A stretch of 64,000 bases of DNA from Aphelocoma coerulescens (lineage: Eukaryota; Chordata; Aves; Passeriformes; Corvidae). The stretch lies in the NCBI RefSeq assembly GCF_041296385.1, contig NC_091017.1, positions 47,800,214 through 47,864,213 on the forward strand, written 5' to 3'. Made by a program: the position numbers and the translations under genes. The notes beneath the pieces were generated by a model. That model was not told where the DNA came from. It did not search any database and saw only the letters and a program-made list of their open reading frames with translations. Below, one piece after another: positions 50,265 through 62,446 of the stretch. Position 1 is the stretch's first letter. Every line of letters starts with the position of its first letter.

Positions 50265-52069
50265 AAATGTGATTTGAAGAGCTTGAAAAGAGAAAAAATA
50301 TTATTTAATTTCTGAAAAGTTAGAGGTCTTTAGGGTGGGTTTTTTTCTCAGTTGATTGTATTTTTCTTTTGTTTTGCTTTTATAAAAAAAGAAAAAAATT
50401 AAATCAACTTGATCCAGGTTCTAAGTCATATAAACTTCAGGTATTAACTTTATACATACTATTAATATAGAATATGCATAGAACCCACAGACTGTTATTT
50501 GAATACAAATATATTTGATGAAATCACAAATTGTTTTCAGAAAATCAGATCAGTCTGCAGAAAGGAAAACAATGGTAATTTTTTCCTCTTAAACAAGTAG
50601 AATTTTGTTTATTATTAGAGAATGTGCTGTAATTTTTTTATTTCTTCAGGAGATGAATATTATGTCAAAATGAATGTGACCACTTAATAACTTGGTAAAA
50701 AAGTTTTATTTTCTAATTTAGAATACAGGTACTAGTTTAAATTTCAAAATGACTTCTGACACAAATTCCAAAACAACAATGTGAATACTTGAACAACAGG
50801 TTTCAAACACATAGATTAAAAAATTAATCTATTTTTGCCACTCATTCCCTTCCTGTTGTTTCTGTTTGGGCTTTCGGCATTCAGAACAGAAAGTTGTTCC
50901 TGTGTTTTGTGATAAATGAGATAATAAGGGTGTGAACTCTAGCAAGAAGCGGTATACACATAGTATCCTGTAAAGTGTCAAAGTTGTTACCATTAATTTG
51001 GTGCTTTAGGAAAGGAAGTATTTTCATAACCTGAATGAGAAAAAGGTCAGAGGAAAGAATAGTGAGAAAACTCTTACAGAGCTATCTGATTTTTTTGAAT
51101 TACAATGATGCTACTTACTCAGATGATGCCTCTAAAATGGAAATGAATTGTTTTTTCTAAAGGTACTTTCTGAACTTCAAAAGACAAAATCCATCCAGTT
51201 TGCATGTTTCTAAACAGAAGAAATACAAATTTCTCATCTTTCCTCAGTTTTCAGATTACTGTTTCTAGGTATTTGGCAATTTGCCATTGTATTGAGAATG
51301 CTGGAGCTTGGCAGTGTGCCATGAAATTGCAATAGAATATATTGTAATTGCTTTTATGGGAATAGTGATCAAGATGAAAAATATACTTTGAATCTACTAA
51401 AACTTGGGGCAACATTAATTTCCTTCTCCCTCTTTCCTGTCTTTCCTTCTAGCTAATTTTTGGGGCAAGAAACTAATTTGTCTTCTAGACAGAACTGTTT
51501 TCTAACAACATGCTCCATGTAATGAGGTGAGGTATTGTAGTGCCAAAACCAGACATCAGTTGCATCCTTTGGACACTATTTGTTGCATTATGCTTTCTTC
51601 CAAGACCTTCAGAATTCTGTCCATATGCTATATTATAAATAAATCAGAGATATGCTGATTTACAGATTTTCATTTTTCTGGGGCATTTAAAGAGTTCTAG
51701 CTGCGAAAGTGAGTGAAACAGTTACAGGTTCCAATTCTACATTAGTATATATTATAGGAGTCCATAAACCATTTTCTCTGGAAGAGCATTTGGACCATGA
51801 GAGCCAGATACACGTAGATACAAAATTAGATAAATGTTAGGCTTAGCTAAAGCCAGGTCATATTGTCAGCTGGTAGACCAAAGAATGACTGTGGTAAAAT
51901 TACTTATTTGTTTTTCTTAAATTTTAAGACAGACTTTGACATCTTGTCCCATACTCTGGCTATGTTTTAAATGGCAGCATAAGTAAACAATCAAATAATT
52001 TTCCAGGGAATGCACTGCCCAGTGGTACCATTACTCATAAAAATCTAAGGCAAAACCCCCACTGGCCCC
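50265..52069. other. Unique AT-rich non-coding sequence
   Basis: No gene or recognised repeat in about 1.8 kb. Confidence 0.6.
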
Positions 52070-52450
52070 AAGGCTTGTCCAGCCTGCAGAAAATAAGATC
52101 TTGAAAGGGAACCTAACAGAGCAGCAGCATGCCCATGCCCATGTTTATGTGGAGGTTATCCAGAATACAGAATCAAGACCTTCACAGTTTCCTAGGATGG
52201 GAGGACAAGAGACAGCAAACACTGAAATGAGATTCACATTGGATATAAGGAACACGTTGTTTTATGAGACAGTCAGACAGATGAAGTTGCCCAGAGAGGT
52301 TATGCAATCACCTTCTTTGCAGGTTTTTGAGACCTGGCAGGATAAAGCCCTGTGCATTCTGATCTCATAGCTGACTCCATTTGAAGCAAGAGGCTGGATT
52401 AGAGACCTTCTGAGCTCCCTTTTGAAGTGGCTTGTCCTGTGATACTAAGA
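52070..52450 (+). mobile_element. CR1 retrotransposon, diverged 3' portion
   Basis: Words in order: 'ggcttgtccagcctgcagaaaataag', 'ggatgggaggacaagagacagcaaacactgaaatg', 'cattggatataaggaa', 'agttgcccagagaggttatgcaatcacc', 'ggctggattagagaccttctgagctcccttt', and an end like 'gtcctgtgatact'. This is the sense orientation of the CR1 3' region. It is more diverged than its neighbours, and the terminal 8-bp repeat is poorly kept. Confidence 0.88.
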
Positions 52451-53444
52451 TCCCATAATAAGTAACTTCGAAAGCCAGAAATTGTTCACAGAAAATCTCT
52501 TCTATAATAATAAAAAAAAATTCTTAAATTTTATAAATTCTCAAAAGATTTTCTAAAGTTATACTACACAAACATGGATTTTAATATTATACCAGACTGT
52601 ATTTTTTCTCCATTTAGAAATCTTTACCCTTATCTCAACAGGAAGTCTCATAATAGAACAATTAATATAGAAATGCTGAAATTCAAAAAATCCTTGTTTT
52701 GCATGCTAATTAGACCTTCAGTAATATATCCCAAATAATGGATTTTTTTTTCTGGTGGGAAAGAAATCTTGTTTTATTTTTCTCCGACTGTAATAGTTCA
52801 TCTTTTAAAGGTTACCTTTGCCTCCAAACCTTGCCTTGCTTATATCCCCAGACCATCATGGGTATGGATAGAAAACCACTAGCATTACTTGTTTCTCCTA
52901 AGTTCAAAGACTGTTTGTTATGGTATTTTGAAATGCAAAGATTCAGTTTCAAGGTTTCTGTTTTATTACTTTAATAAAATTTAAGGACACAATTCATTAA
53001 TCAGTCACGTACTAGACAATGTGTTTTATATCTGTTTCATATCTGGCATTTGCTACTGCACACCTCAAAAGCAAGTAATTTTTTTTTTTTTTTTTGCTTT
53101 TAGTATTCTTGAAAGCACCTTTTTAACTGAGGGGAATTCCAGTTCTCCGGGAGGGAGAAATTTTGTAGTTGAAGGAACAAAACAGAGTTGGCAGGAATGA
53201 ATAATTAAAAAACCCCTCTCTCCTAATTAGATAGTGTGTATTGTCTTCTTAACTTTGTAGAAATTTAAAATTCAGTTTGTGAAGTGTAGGCTAAACAAGG
53301 CTTGGTTGCATAAACAGAGTAAATGTTATAGCCTGTTACATCCAGAACATTGGCTGCAAGCCCTGTGGTAAACTCCCTCAGATAGAAGCCTGACTGTGAG
53401 AAGATAGGAAAAAAAATTACAGGTAATCTTCTTTTTGTTTGCAA
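52451..53444. other. Unique non-coding sequence
   Basis: No gene. It has a 17-base T run at 53079-53095. Confidence 0.6.
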
Positions 53445-53676
53445 CATAACATAAGAACATCTGTGCTGGATCAGATCAGTAATTCTGCTTTAGACAGTGG
53501 TCAGTAATAAGAATGGAGTGTAAGAGACAGGGAAATTCCACACTGTACTGCCTTCTTTTTTTTCATTATTGTTTCCTGGCAATAACTGGGGCAGAGCATT
53601 CCTGTCTCAAATGGTTGCTTCTATCTAGATCACTGCATTTAGCAACCAGCAATTAACCTATCCTTTTGAACACAGT
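53445..53676 (-). mobile_element. Ancient CR1-type LINE 3' end, antisense
   Basis: The + strand begins 'acataagaacatctgtgctggatcagatcagtaat' and 'ctttagacagtggtcagtaa'. This parallels the antisense 3' end of old amniote CR1 ('acataagaa...ctgggtcagaccaa...gacagtggccaa'). Further on, 'tttcctggcaataac' and 'aaccagcaattaacctatcc' fit the expected downstream order. It belongs to the same ancient class as 28441-29400. Confidence 0.7.
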
Positions 53677-55409
53677 TATATTTTTGCACACAAAAAGTTA
53701 CTGTGGCAATAAATTATTCTTTTTAAATCTGAAAAAAATTATACCATTAGGATCCAGAAATATTTACTTTAAATCTGGGCCTGCAAATTTAAATAAACTG
53801 TTCTTCTAATAAGTAACTTGTGCAATGATGAAACATGTTTAAAAAATGCTGTTTCATCACCTCTGCTAATTTCTAGTAGATCCAAATCCTAAACTGAGTT
53901 GTTTCAAAACATCAGAAGCAAAAATCTCTGCCTCTTGTGTTTTATTTAGTGGACACAATACCTTTTTCAGTTATCTTGCCTATTTTCAGCTCATTATGAA
54001 AGAATTAGGATTCTTTTGTTATTCATAAGAGCAAGAGGATAGCGTTAGTTATGTGGTGTGGTAGTGCATGGAGCACTGCACTTGGAGCATCCACTTACCC
54101 GCTGTAGAACACATCCTGCCTTGAGCACGGGAGTAGAGGTGCTGGATACCCAGTAAGTTCATGGTGCCCAGTAAACCTCACATAACTGTGGTAGCTGCTG
54201 TTCCAAACCAGTCTTAGCACTGGTCTGTTGTCTAGATTTACATGTATCTGGTTAAGGTTCAGAGATCCTGCTGCGTTTTTTACTTAACATCAGCAGTACC
54301 TCATGGAACAAAAAGGAAAAAAATTCAGCCTTCTTGTAAGTCGCTTTGATACCTAGTGACAAAAGATGATCTGTAAGAGCTTGACATTATAGCTATTATT
54401 CCATTAAATACTGTCATAACAACCTCCTTATTGGATACACAGCATGGGTTTTTGCTATTCTGTAGCAAATATTTCTTCTGTATATGTAATTAAAGAATGG
54501 TTATCTCAGTTCAACTCATATCTAATTATGTAAATGAGCATATATGCCCTCAAACTACTTTTTGCATATTGTTCTGACCTAGAAATCATGCCTTTACTTG
54601 CTCATGTTCATGTCTTAGAGGTGTTGGCCCAAGCCTTCTTTACATTAAAGTTTATAAATAAAGATCACGTAGAAGTCTTATTATTTTTAAGCCCATTTTC
54701 ATGTTTTCTCAAACATGAATTATAGGCAAATCAAAAGTGATCAAGATGGCAAGATTATGAATGCTGCAGTGCTGAAACTTTTTTTATTTCTGTACTGGAA
54801 TTCAAACATACATCCTGGAATTTTATGAAAACTGACATATACCAAAGGGGAGACAAAAAATATTTTTTTTGTTTGGTGGGTAAGAACTTTGCATGTTAAG
54901 ACAAAAGTTTTTGCTTGCATGAGAACTTTTTTCATCCGAAAATCGTTCCAAACCAGACTGTTCCTGTTGGTCATTCTCTCCACAGACCACTAACTATGCT
55001 GTCTTTCTTTCTGTGTGTTTCAGTTCCTGATTTTTTTCCTGTTGAATTTTTAGCAAGCCTAATCATCCTTCTTGCTTTTTCTCTGCTTTCATTTTTTTCT
55101 AGCCCTCACAGATGAAGGTTCCCCAGCAATGATTTTTCAAAAATTGTTTCTGAGAAACAGATGACCTCAGTGGAATAGAAAATATTAGCCAAGTGTTTCA
55201 ACCAGTTCTTAATATTGGGTATTAAACACCTATGTGGTATGCCTGGGTGATTAAGACTATCTAGCATAGTTCTGGTGTTTAATGATTTAATTAATAATTT
55301 TAATTATTAAAGCCCATTCTGTGATATGGAATCAAGTATTCACATAAGCCTTAACTACTTAAGAGAGCAGAAAGCAATAATTTGCAATACTCCCAAAAGT
55401 CACTCTGCT
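53677..55409. other. Unique non-coding sequence
   Basis: No gene or repeat recognised. A slightly G+C-richer patch at 54060-54240 has no assigned identity. Confidence 0.55.
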
Positions 55410-56221
55410 TCCCTGAATCTCAGACTCACAGTAGGGAAAGTACCTCTTGAGACCATCTAGTTGAACACTGTCCTCAAAGGGCGATTAACTACAACAGGTT
55501 GCTCATGGCTGTGTCTCATTGCATTTTTAATACCTCCAAGGACAGAGACTACACAACTTCTCTGGGCAACCTGTTCAAGTGCTCAGCTGTACCCACAGCT
55601 GAAAAAAATGTCTTATTTCTTACTTATGTTTAGATCAAATTTCCTATATTCCATTTTTTGCCCATTTCCTCTTGTCCTCTCACTGGGTAGCACTGAGAAA
55701 ATCTATTTTCTTTATTGATGCCCATCAGATAAACAAGGTTAAGACTCCCCAAGGCCTTTTATTCTCCAAGTTTAACAGTTCCAGCTCTTTCAGACTTTCC
55801 TCATATGACAGATCCCTTAATTATTTTCCTGGACCTTTTTTGGGCTAATTCCAGTGAATCCGTATCTTTTCTGTACTGGAAAGACCAGAAAAGGACCCAG
55901 AACTCCAGATGTGACTCACCAGTGTTGAGGAGAGGGGAAGCTCCCTTGACCCTGAGCTGAGGATGTTCTTCCTAAGGCTACCCAGGATGCCATTGGACTT
56001 CTTTGGCACAGGGGCACATTGCTGGCACAGGTTCAACTTGTCTGCCAGAATGCCCAGGCCCTTCTTTTCAGAACAGCTTCTCAGTCTGTTGGTCCCCATC
56101 CTGTGTTGACACCTGTGGTTGTTCCTCCGCTGGTGCAGGACTTTGTGTTTTATTCTCCAGAATCTCGTTGATATTGTTGGATTTTGAACTTTGAAGAATG
56201 TCAGACCATTTCTGCAGCCTC
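55410..56221 (-). mobile_element. CR1 retrotransposon, about 0.8 kb, antisense
   Basis: The + strand order is a degraded 3' terminus ('agactcacagtagggaaag...cctcttgagaccatctagtt'), then 'cacaacttctctgggcaacctgttcaagtgctcagctgtac', 'cctcttgtcctctcactgggtagcactgag', 'ccagatgtgactcaccagtgttgaggagaggggaagc', 'gcacattgctggcacaggttcaacttgtctgcc' and 'gtgcaggactttgtg'. It reaches into the end of the reverse transcriptase frame, which is broken. It is the longest of the younger CR1 copies here. Confidence 0.95.
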
Positions 56222-56830
56222 TTAATGATATATGCTAATAGTTGTGAAAAATCCCCTTAAGTGGCTGGCTGAAAACAACAACAGTGATCAGAAACCTTTA
56301 CCAAGAGTAAAACAAAATGCCAGGGAAAAAAAAAGGCAGAGGAGGAGTACTAGTGTCCTCATAATCAGTGAGATTCCAAATCCTCTGAAAGTTTTTCGAG
56401 TTATTCATTTGAGCAGCAGTGCATCTTGAGTAAGTACAGTAGTTCACAAGAAAGAATCAAATTAGAAACCAAAAAATTTACCAGGGGATACTCAGTGAAG
56501 ACTGACAAATATATAATATCTTGAAAAGTCGCATTGATACTGTCATATTCACAGTTTTCTAAACCTGGTTCTTTTGCCTGTACTGTGTAGCTTAGCTACT
56601 ATTTTCCCCACAAACTGGCAAGTAAATTAATTCAAAACAAAGCAATTAAAGAAACTACTTATAAATCAGTTAACCTGTTTAAAAATTTTAACCATAGTCT
56701 ATGGTTCAGATGGAGCACAGGCATGTAGCAAGCAAATTATCTCCTTCTTCATTTGCCACATGGGACACCTGTGTATTGTAGCATATGAATCCTTGTTGAA
56801 ATGAAAAGGCTGAACTTAGCAGGCAACGTC
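56222..56830. other. Unique non-coding sequence
   Basis: No gene. A short A-rich tract near 56325 lies in a 65-codon chance frame. Confidence 0.55.
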
Positions 56831-56836
56831 ACCCCC

Positions 56837-57474
56837 TGTGGGAACCCAGAGTGCAGAGAATATTTCTCTGCCTGTTTTGAAGAATTTCACCCCCCTGAAC
56901 AACACAGCCTTTGACCTCTGTCCATGGAAAAAAACTGCCTGCTATTAGAAAAGAACTAGAAACTACACTAGTGTAAATTAGGTGATAGACTACTATGTAA
57001 GATCATCACAGGGTGAAAAATTTAGAGGTTTTGGGTTTGTTAATGTAGTAAATAGATAAAAGCAAAAACCATCAAAATGGAGGATTGTTGTTATTCTCCA
57101 AACCTTCTTCTTCTTCTACTACTCCATATTCTGCAATAAAAGTAGTTTGGGATGATTGGACAAAGAATTCAGCAGTTCCTGGCTGTGTTGCTAAATAATT
57201 GGCAGAAAAGTAAAAATAATGTACGTTTTTAGTAACCATTGGTTGATTTACCTTTAGAAAGGCTGTGTAATCTTGATAATTGGGCTTTCTCCTGCATTGT
57301 CTGCTTTGTGCTATGTCTGGATCACGCTGGTGACTCTTTTTCTCTAAGATTTAATAAACAACGATCAAGAAGCAGCGAAGGCTGAGAGTCCCCGTTTGTC
57401 CCTGGAACTCCTAGCAAGGACTTTAAAAACTCTCTCCCAACAGGAGAGATTTGATTACGGCATGATCAGTGTCA
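56837..57474 (+). mobile_element. Solo LTR, probably ERVK-like, with exact 6-bp target duplication
   Basis: The 638-base unit starts TGTGGGAACC and ends GTCA, so it has TG...CA ends. It is flanked by ACCCCC on both sides (56831-56836 and 57475-57480). A 6-bp duplication is the size usual for class II (ERVK) elements. Internal words such as 'cagcctttgacctctgtcc', 'atggaggattgttgttattctccaaaccttcttcttcttct', an ATTGG box at 57238-57242 and AATAAA at 57353-57358 in a 'gaaggctgagagtc' context fit LTRs I know from bird genomes. No gag, pro, pol or env remains. The 69-codon open frame at 57396-57605 starts in its U5 part and is not a gene. Confidence 0.8.
57353..57358 (+). terminator. LTR polyadenylation signal
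   Basis: AATAAA lies about 120 bases before the 3' end of the LTR, after the likely start of R, where retroviral LTRs place this signal. Because it is intact, it could in principle end transcripts running rightward through this region. Confidence 0.6.
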
Positions 57475-57480
57475 ACCCCC

Positions 57481-58868
57481 CAGTTCTGTTCCTGTCCAAG
57501 CAACTGGAAAATATGACTGAATTTCCTCCTACTTCTCTGGACACATACTATGGCTTGGTTCATCCAAAAATCTTTGGCATTTTATCTAAATCTCTGTGGC
57601 CTTGAAATTCCTGGTGTGGTCCTCAAGTAGACAAGACCCAGCATATTTGTTGTCTAAGTCACATAGGTTTTATACAGGTTTGTAAAATGACTGTTTTTCT
57701 TTTGGTTCTGATTCAAAAATTTATGTGTTTCCTCAAGATTAATAATTTGTTTTCCTTAGTCACAAGTCCCCGCACAAATATTTCACAGAATTCTTTCAGA
57801 ATTCCGTGCAGAACTGATTTGTGATGGCTGTTATAAAAAATTACTTTCTTGTACGTTTATTTCCATTCTTTCACCTTTTTTCTTTAATCTGTGCATTTCT
57901 AGATGCCTCAGGGGTTGAATGATAAAGTAGGTGATCTTTCTCAGTTATTTTCAATGTCTGCATATGACACATTGTTTATGATGCTTTCACTGTATTTAGA
58001 AGGTCATAAACTATCAAAAGCCACAATGAAACTTTGCTGTAAAAATAATTCATAACAGAACAAAGATTTTAGAGGATACTCAATTATAAATTAGATAAAT
58101 AGTTAAGACTTATGACATACTTGTAATTGTATTTGGCATTGATTTTATTTTAAATTTTCATTCCCTCAGAAAACTCTTACGACAAGAATAGCTTTCCTCA
58201 AGTTTTATGAATTCTAAAACATAATCAAGAAGAAATTCTTTTAATAATGCTCAGTTTTAACAAAGGGCTATAGCCATTTCAAATCTAATAATTAAAAAAA
58301 TGGAAATGTTCACGTCAAACTAATGGCATAAATGTAAATAAGAATTACATCAGGCACATTTTTGCCATTAACAGATGTGATATAATACAAAAAGGATTAT
58401 AAATATTCTTCACCAAAGGAAGAATTCATGGCCCATATTTTTTTGGGCCAGAAAGTAAATAGGTTGTCTTAGTTGTCACAAATAAAACACAGGGAAATAA
58501 TTTTATGCTCTTATCACTGTTCCTTGAAGAGAAGGACTTCCTCATGCCAGCTGGAGCCATTCAAATCCAAATACTGAGTAAAATGCATCCTGGATGGATC
58601 TCATTATCAACTACTTACAGGTTGGGGGTTTTTTCATTTGTAATGAATTAAAATCCAGTGAAAACCGACATGATTTGGATGACAAGGTAGGATCTGAGCC
58701 CGGAAATCATAGCTGCCTTTTATAAGAATTAGAGGCTGAACTAAGTTTTAAAATTTTTTCATATAAAGTCTTCTGTGAAAACTTTCATGCAATTTTAGTG
58801 TATCTTGATTAATATAGAAACACTTTCATTTGGCTTGCATATATAGACATGCAAGTTGATGGTATTTC
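57481..58868. other. Unique non-coding sequence
   Basis: No gene. It is AT-rich, with nothing recognised apart from the tail of a chance open frame up to 57607. Confidence 0.55.
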
Positions 58869-59030
58869 TGTGGTGGTTTGTTTTGTTTGGTTTGGTTTGG
58901 GGTTTTCTTTGTTGTTGGGTTTTTTTGTTGTTTGGTTTGATTTGGGTTTTTTGGGGTTTTTTTGTTTGTTTCTTTTGCTTGTTTATTTGGGTTTTCTGTT
59001 TGCTTTTGTTTTGGTGGGGTGTTTTTTTTT
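58869..59030. repeat. G/T-only-like low-complexity tract
   Basis: About 160 bases in which the + strand is almost entirely T and G, with only a handful of A or C. It is built of irregular TTTGG, TTTTG and GGGTTTT units. The Gly/Phe/Leu-rich and the Lys/Asn/Pro/Gln-rich open frames on the two strands are artefacts of this composition. Confidence 0.95.
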
Positions 59031-60214
59031 ATTATTATCATTTTTGTTGATAAAGAACCAAGATGTTTGGTGAAAATAAAATCACATATGTTAAAAAATG
59101 CTGAGGTCCATGATCTGCCTTTTTAAGATTAGGAAAAATAGCTCTTTTTACTTTAGTATGAAAAATGAGATCTTCTTTTTTTCATGAAAAGCTTGTATAA
59201 CGAATATGGTACAAACTTTTTTTTATAAGAAAGACTATATAGAGATTTTAGCCTAATCTTTTACATATTTCAAAAAAATGTAAGCAGTGAAACCCAAGTG
59301 GAAATGAAAATTACAATGCTAACACCTACTTTACTGGCTTACTTCAAAAGTCATTTGACTTACAAAGTGTAGTCACCCAATTACTTTAAAGAATTTGTAG
59401 GAAATTTTTACTTTTTAAAGAAGTTATAAGGGTCTCTTACTCAATGCCAAGCATAAGTTCCTCCTCAAAACACAAAAGCAGGCTGGGCAAAGACTGCTGT
59501 TAGTCATTTTTTGTGTGTAAAGATTTGGCTGTGTGAATGAAGCAGGAAAGAGCAGAGAAACTGAGGAAAGGTGGCCATCAATCACAATCTGCAGCCTGGA
59601 AAAGCACTGGGATCATAGCCCTGCCAAGGACTCTAGCAACACCCATTCAAAACAGAGAAAATGGAACTGTAAGCAGAGGACTATCCTTCGGGTTTTCCAA
59701 ATACTATGTCCAAAGAAACAAGACTTGGAACATTTTCTGTAAAGAAAAAGAATGATCTAAACCTACTATTGGTTCCCCTGTCCATCTGGAATACATTCAT
59801 GTCTCTAACATTACATAGCTAGATGTTTCCAGAGAGATAGCACTAGTGATGAATGTGATGGGGAAGGAGAACATAACAATACAGTTCTGAGACACAGTCC
59901 CCCTCTTTAGGCTGGGATGTTTTAGAAAGCAGTGGTTTGGAATGAACCACTGGTCTAAGTCAGTATTGCAAACCACAGATATTTGAAAGAGTAAATCAAC
60001 ACACAGCAGCATATTTCAGCTGTGTTCTCTCAAGGACTACCATAACATAAAGATTAACAAGTACATACTTCATTGCTAGCATTCTGTTTTACCTGTTTTC
60101 TAGATAAGACCCACTGATTATAGACATAGAACTTAATTTTTTTTTCTTGGAACAGGATATTTTTTCACAGTATGTAGTCTTTGCTTAAACTTCTTTACTT
60201 TTCAAACAATGGGA
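59031..60214. other. Unique non-coding sequence
   Basis: No gene. 59470-59760 is less AT-rich and carries two overlapping short open frames with no family resemblance. It may be an old repeat, but none is identified. Confidence 0.5.
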
Positions 60215-60534
60215 TGTAGAGGGGAAGACATATGAGGAGCAGCTGAGGTCACTTGGTGACTAGTGACAGGACCAAAGGAAACAGCAGGAAGCTTTGTCAG
60301 GAGATGTTTAAGTTGGATATTAGAATAAGGTTCTTCACCCAGAGGGTGGTTGGGCACTGGAACAGGCTCCCCAGGGAAGTGGTCACAACACCAATCCTGA
60401 GAGTTCAAGAAGTGTTTGGACATTGCTCTTAGGCACATGGTGTGATTTCTGGGGCTGTCCTGTGCAGTGCCAGGAGTTGAACTCAATGATTTCTGTGGGA
60501 TCCTTCCAATCCAGCATATTCTATGATCCTATGG
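60215..60534 (+). mobile_element. CR1 retrotransposon, 3' portion with internal deletion
   Basis: Order: 'gagcagctgaggtcacttggt', a jump to 'gtgacaggaccaaaggaaac', 'ttggatattagaataaggttcttcacccagagggtggttgggcactgg', 'aggctccccagggaagtggtcacaacacc', 'cacatggtgtgatttctggggctgtcctgtgcagtgccagg', and the end 'ccttccaatccagcatattctatgatcctatg' with the terminal 8-bp repeat. The stretch normally between 'cacttggt' and 'gtgacagg' is missing. It is among the best preserved copies in the window. Confidence 0.97.
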
Positions 60535-62395
60535 TAATAATTAATATGATTATAATAATAACAATGAGGTTTAGATATATGACAATCAGAAATACCTGTT
60601 ATCTTGGTCAGCTCCCATCCTCCAATGCCTAATTAATTTTTTTACTAGAAGAGCAAACCATCTGCATGACAGCAGTATAATTTAGCCTAAAAAGAGATTT
60701 TTCAGATCAGTTAACCAGACTCTGGAGATTTTCTTCAGGCTAATTACCTGAGAAGAAGAATGGCTTTGCTCTTTGATTTTAAAAGGATTTCTGTCCACTT
60801 TCTCTGCACATAAGGAACAAACAGCTACTACAGGTGCAAGACATAAAAGTGATTAACTGAATCATTAGTATATAGCTTCTAAGTAATGACTTAATCTATT
60901 GAAGAAGAGATCTAGAAGTATATCAAGATGCTAAAATATTAGGTGGACGGTATTAGTATCATATACAGAAGTCTGACCTTTCTCAAGGCCTGTATGAAAC
61001 AGTTGGAACACTAAATGGAAGGAATCCATGTACAGAGATCAAGACATAGATACATTGCTTTTGACTTATTACTCTATTCTCTTTTATTCCTTTGGATATT
61101 TTACTAATGATTTTATCTTTTTAACAATCAAGCAACTATTCTTTTGTTCCTTCAGGTGGAATTTTAACAAAGTTATCTATAATCAGCTGAAGATAATAAT
61201 TTTAACTGGCTACAGAGAAAGAATAATAATATCCAAGCTGTAAAAACTGAAGATATCACTCCTTCAGGTCATATGGTAGCAGCTTGGAGTCTGGTGTTCA
61301 AGGTTCTATATGCAGCTTCAGAGGAAAAATCCTAAATTTTCTAAACTGAAAGACTAAACAATTACATTATCTTATTGCTGCTAACTTGACTTTCCTTTCC
61401 TTTTTTATACTGCTTTTTAGGTAATGTTTTTTCTGTAGTTTCACTGAATTATGGTGGTTTTTTTTCCTAACACAGGTCATCTTTTATAGCTCTATTGCTA
61501 TTGGAATATTGTTCTTACTGTGATGGCTGCACTCCTAATAGATGAATTTTGCTTCTTTCCAATTACTTGAAAGCTCAAACTAGAGACAGGTACAGAAGCA
61601 TCTACAGAATCATTATTCTCAGGTCATGGTTGTTTTAGACAAAGAAAATAATCATGTTTTGATTTAGAGTGATTTGACTTGGAGTGAAGCTCTAGAGCAT
61701 GCCTGTGTTTCTCTACTATTATATTGAAAATTGATAGCCAAGAGAAAACTCCTAGCTAAAAGTAAACTCACAACCATCCCACCCTCTAATAAATTCACTA
61801 GAACAGAATGTTGAAGTTCCTTGTGTGTTTCACTTGCAATGTTCATTTACATGTGAAATAATTGACTTATTAAAAGGTGTTGTTCATCACAAGAGAGTGT
61901 TGAAAAATCCTGTGGTTTTGATTGCATAAAATACCACTTGTCTTGATTGCTGCAGATCAGCTTCACTCCCTTTGAAGGGAAGAACTCAGGTTGAAAAAAA
62001 GAGTAACTGACATACCAGTGAGTGCTGTAATAAATTTAGACTAATGCTGGTGACATTGGCCTTGGGAAACATATTCACATTTACAGGATTGATGTCTTCA
62101 TTACTTTCAACCTGAAAAATACAACAGCAATATAAAATTTTCTCTTCAAGTTCTTCCAGTTATTGGCATGTCAGTTGTACCTTTTCAATTTTTAAAATGA
62201 AGTTCATAAGCACTTGTCTTCTTCATAATAAAGATTTACATCTTTCATGACCAGCTAAAATAGTTACCTGCTTTCATTAACTCATAGCATCTTGGGTTGA
62301 CAAAGGGATAGTTTTTACATTCTCATATTTCAGAATGCTTCTTGTTGGATTTTTGCAGCTTGCTTGATATTTTTTTCTATTCTGTAGTGGAACAT

Positions 62396-62398
<3 letters not shown>
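60535..62398. other. Unique AT-rich non-coding sequence
   Basis: No gene or recognised repeat in about 1.9 kb. Confidence 0.6.
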
Positions 62399-62445
<47 letters not shown>

Positions 62446-62446
62446 T
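62399..62446. repeat. Compound (TA)n(TG)n microsatellite
   Basis: About 14 TA units run directly into about 10 TG units without interruption. This is a typical compound dinucleotide locus, likely length-variable. The TG half is a Z-DNA-prone alternating tract. Confidence 0.96.

Noticed and set aside
57396..57605. 69-codon frame with fairly protein-like composition
   Set aside because: It begins with TTG inside the U5 part of a solo LTR and continues across the LTR end and the target duplication into host DNA.
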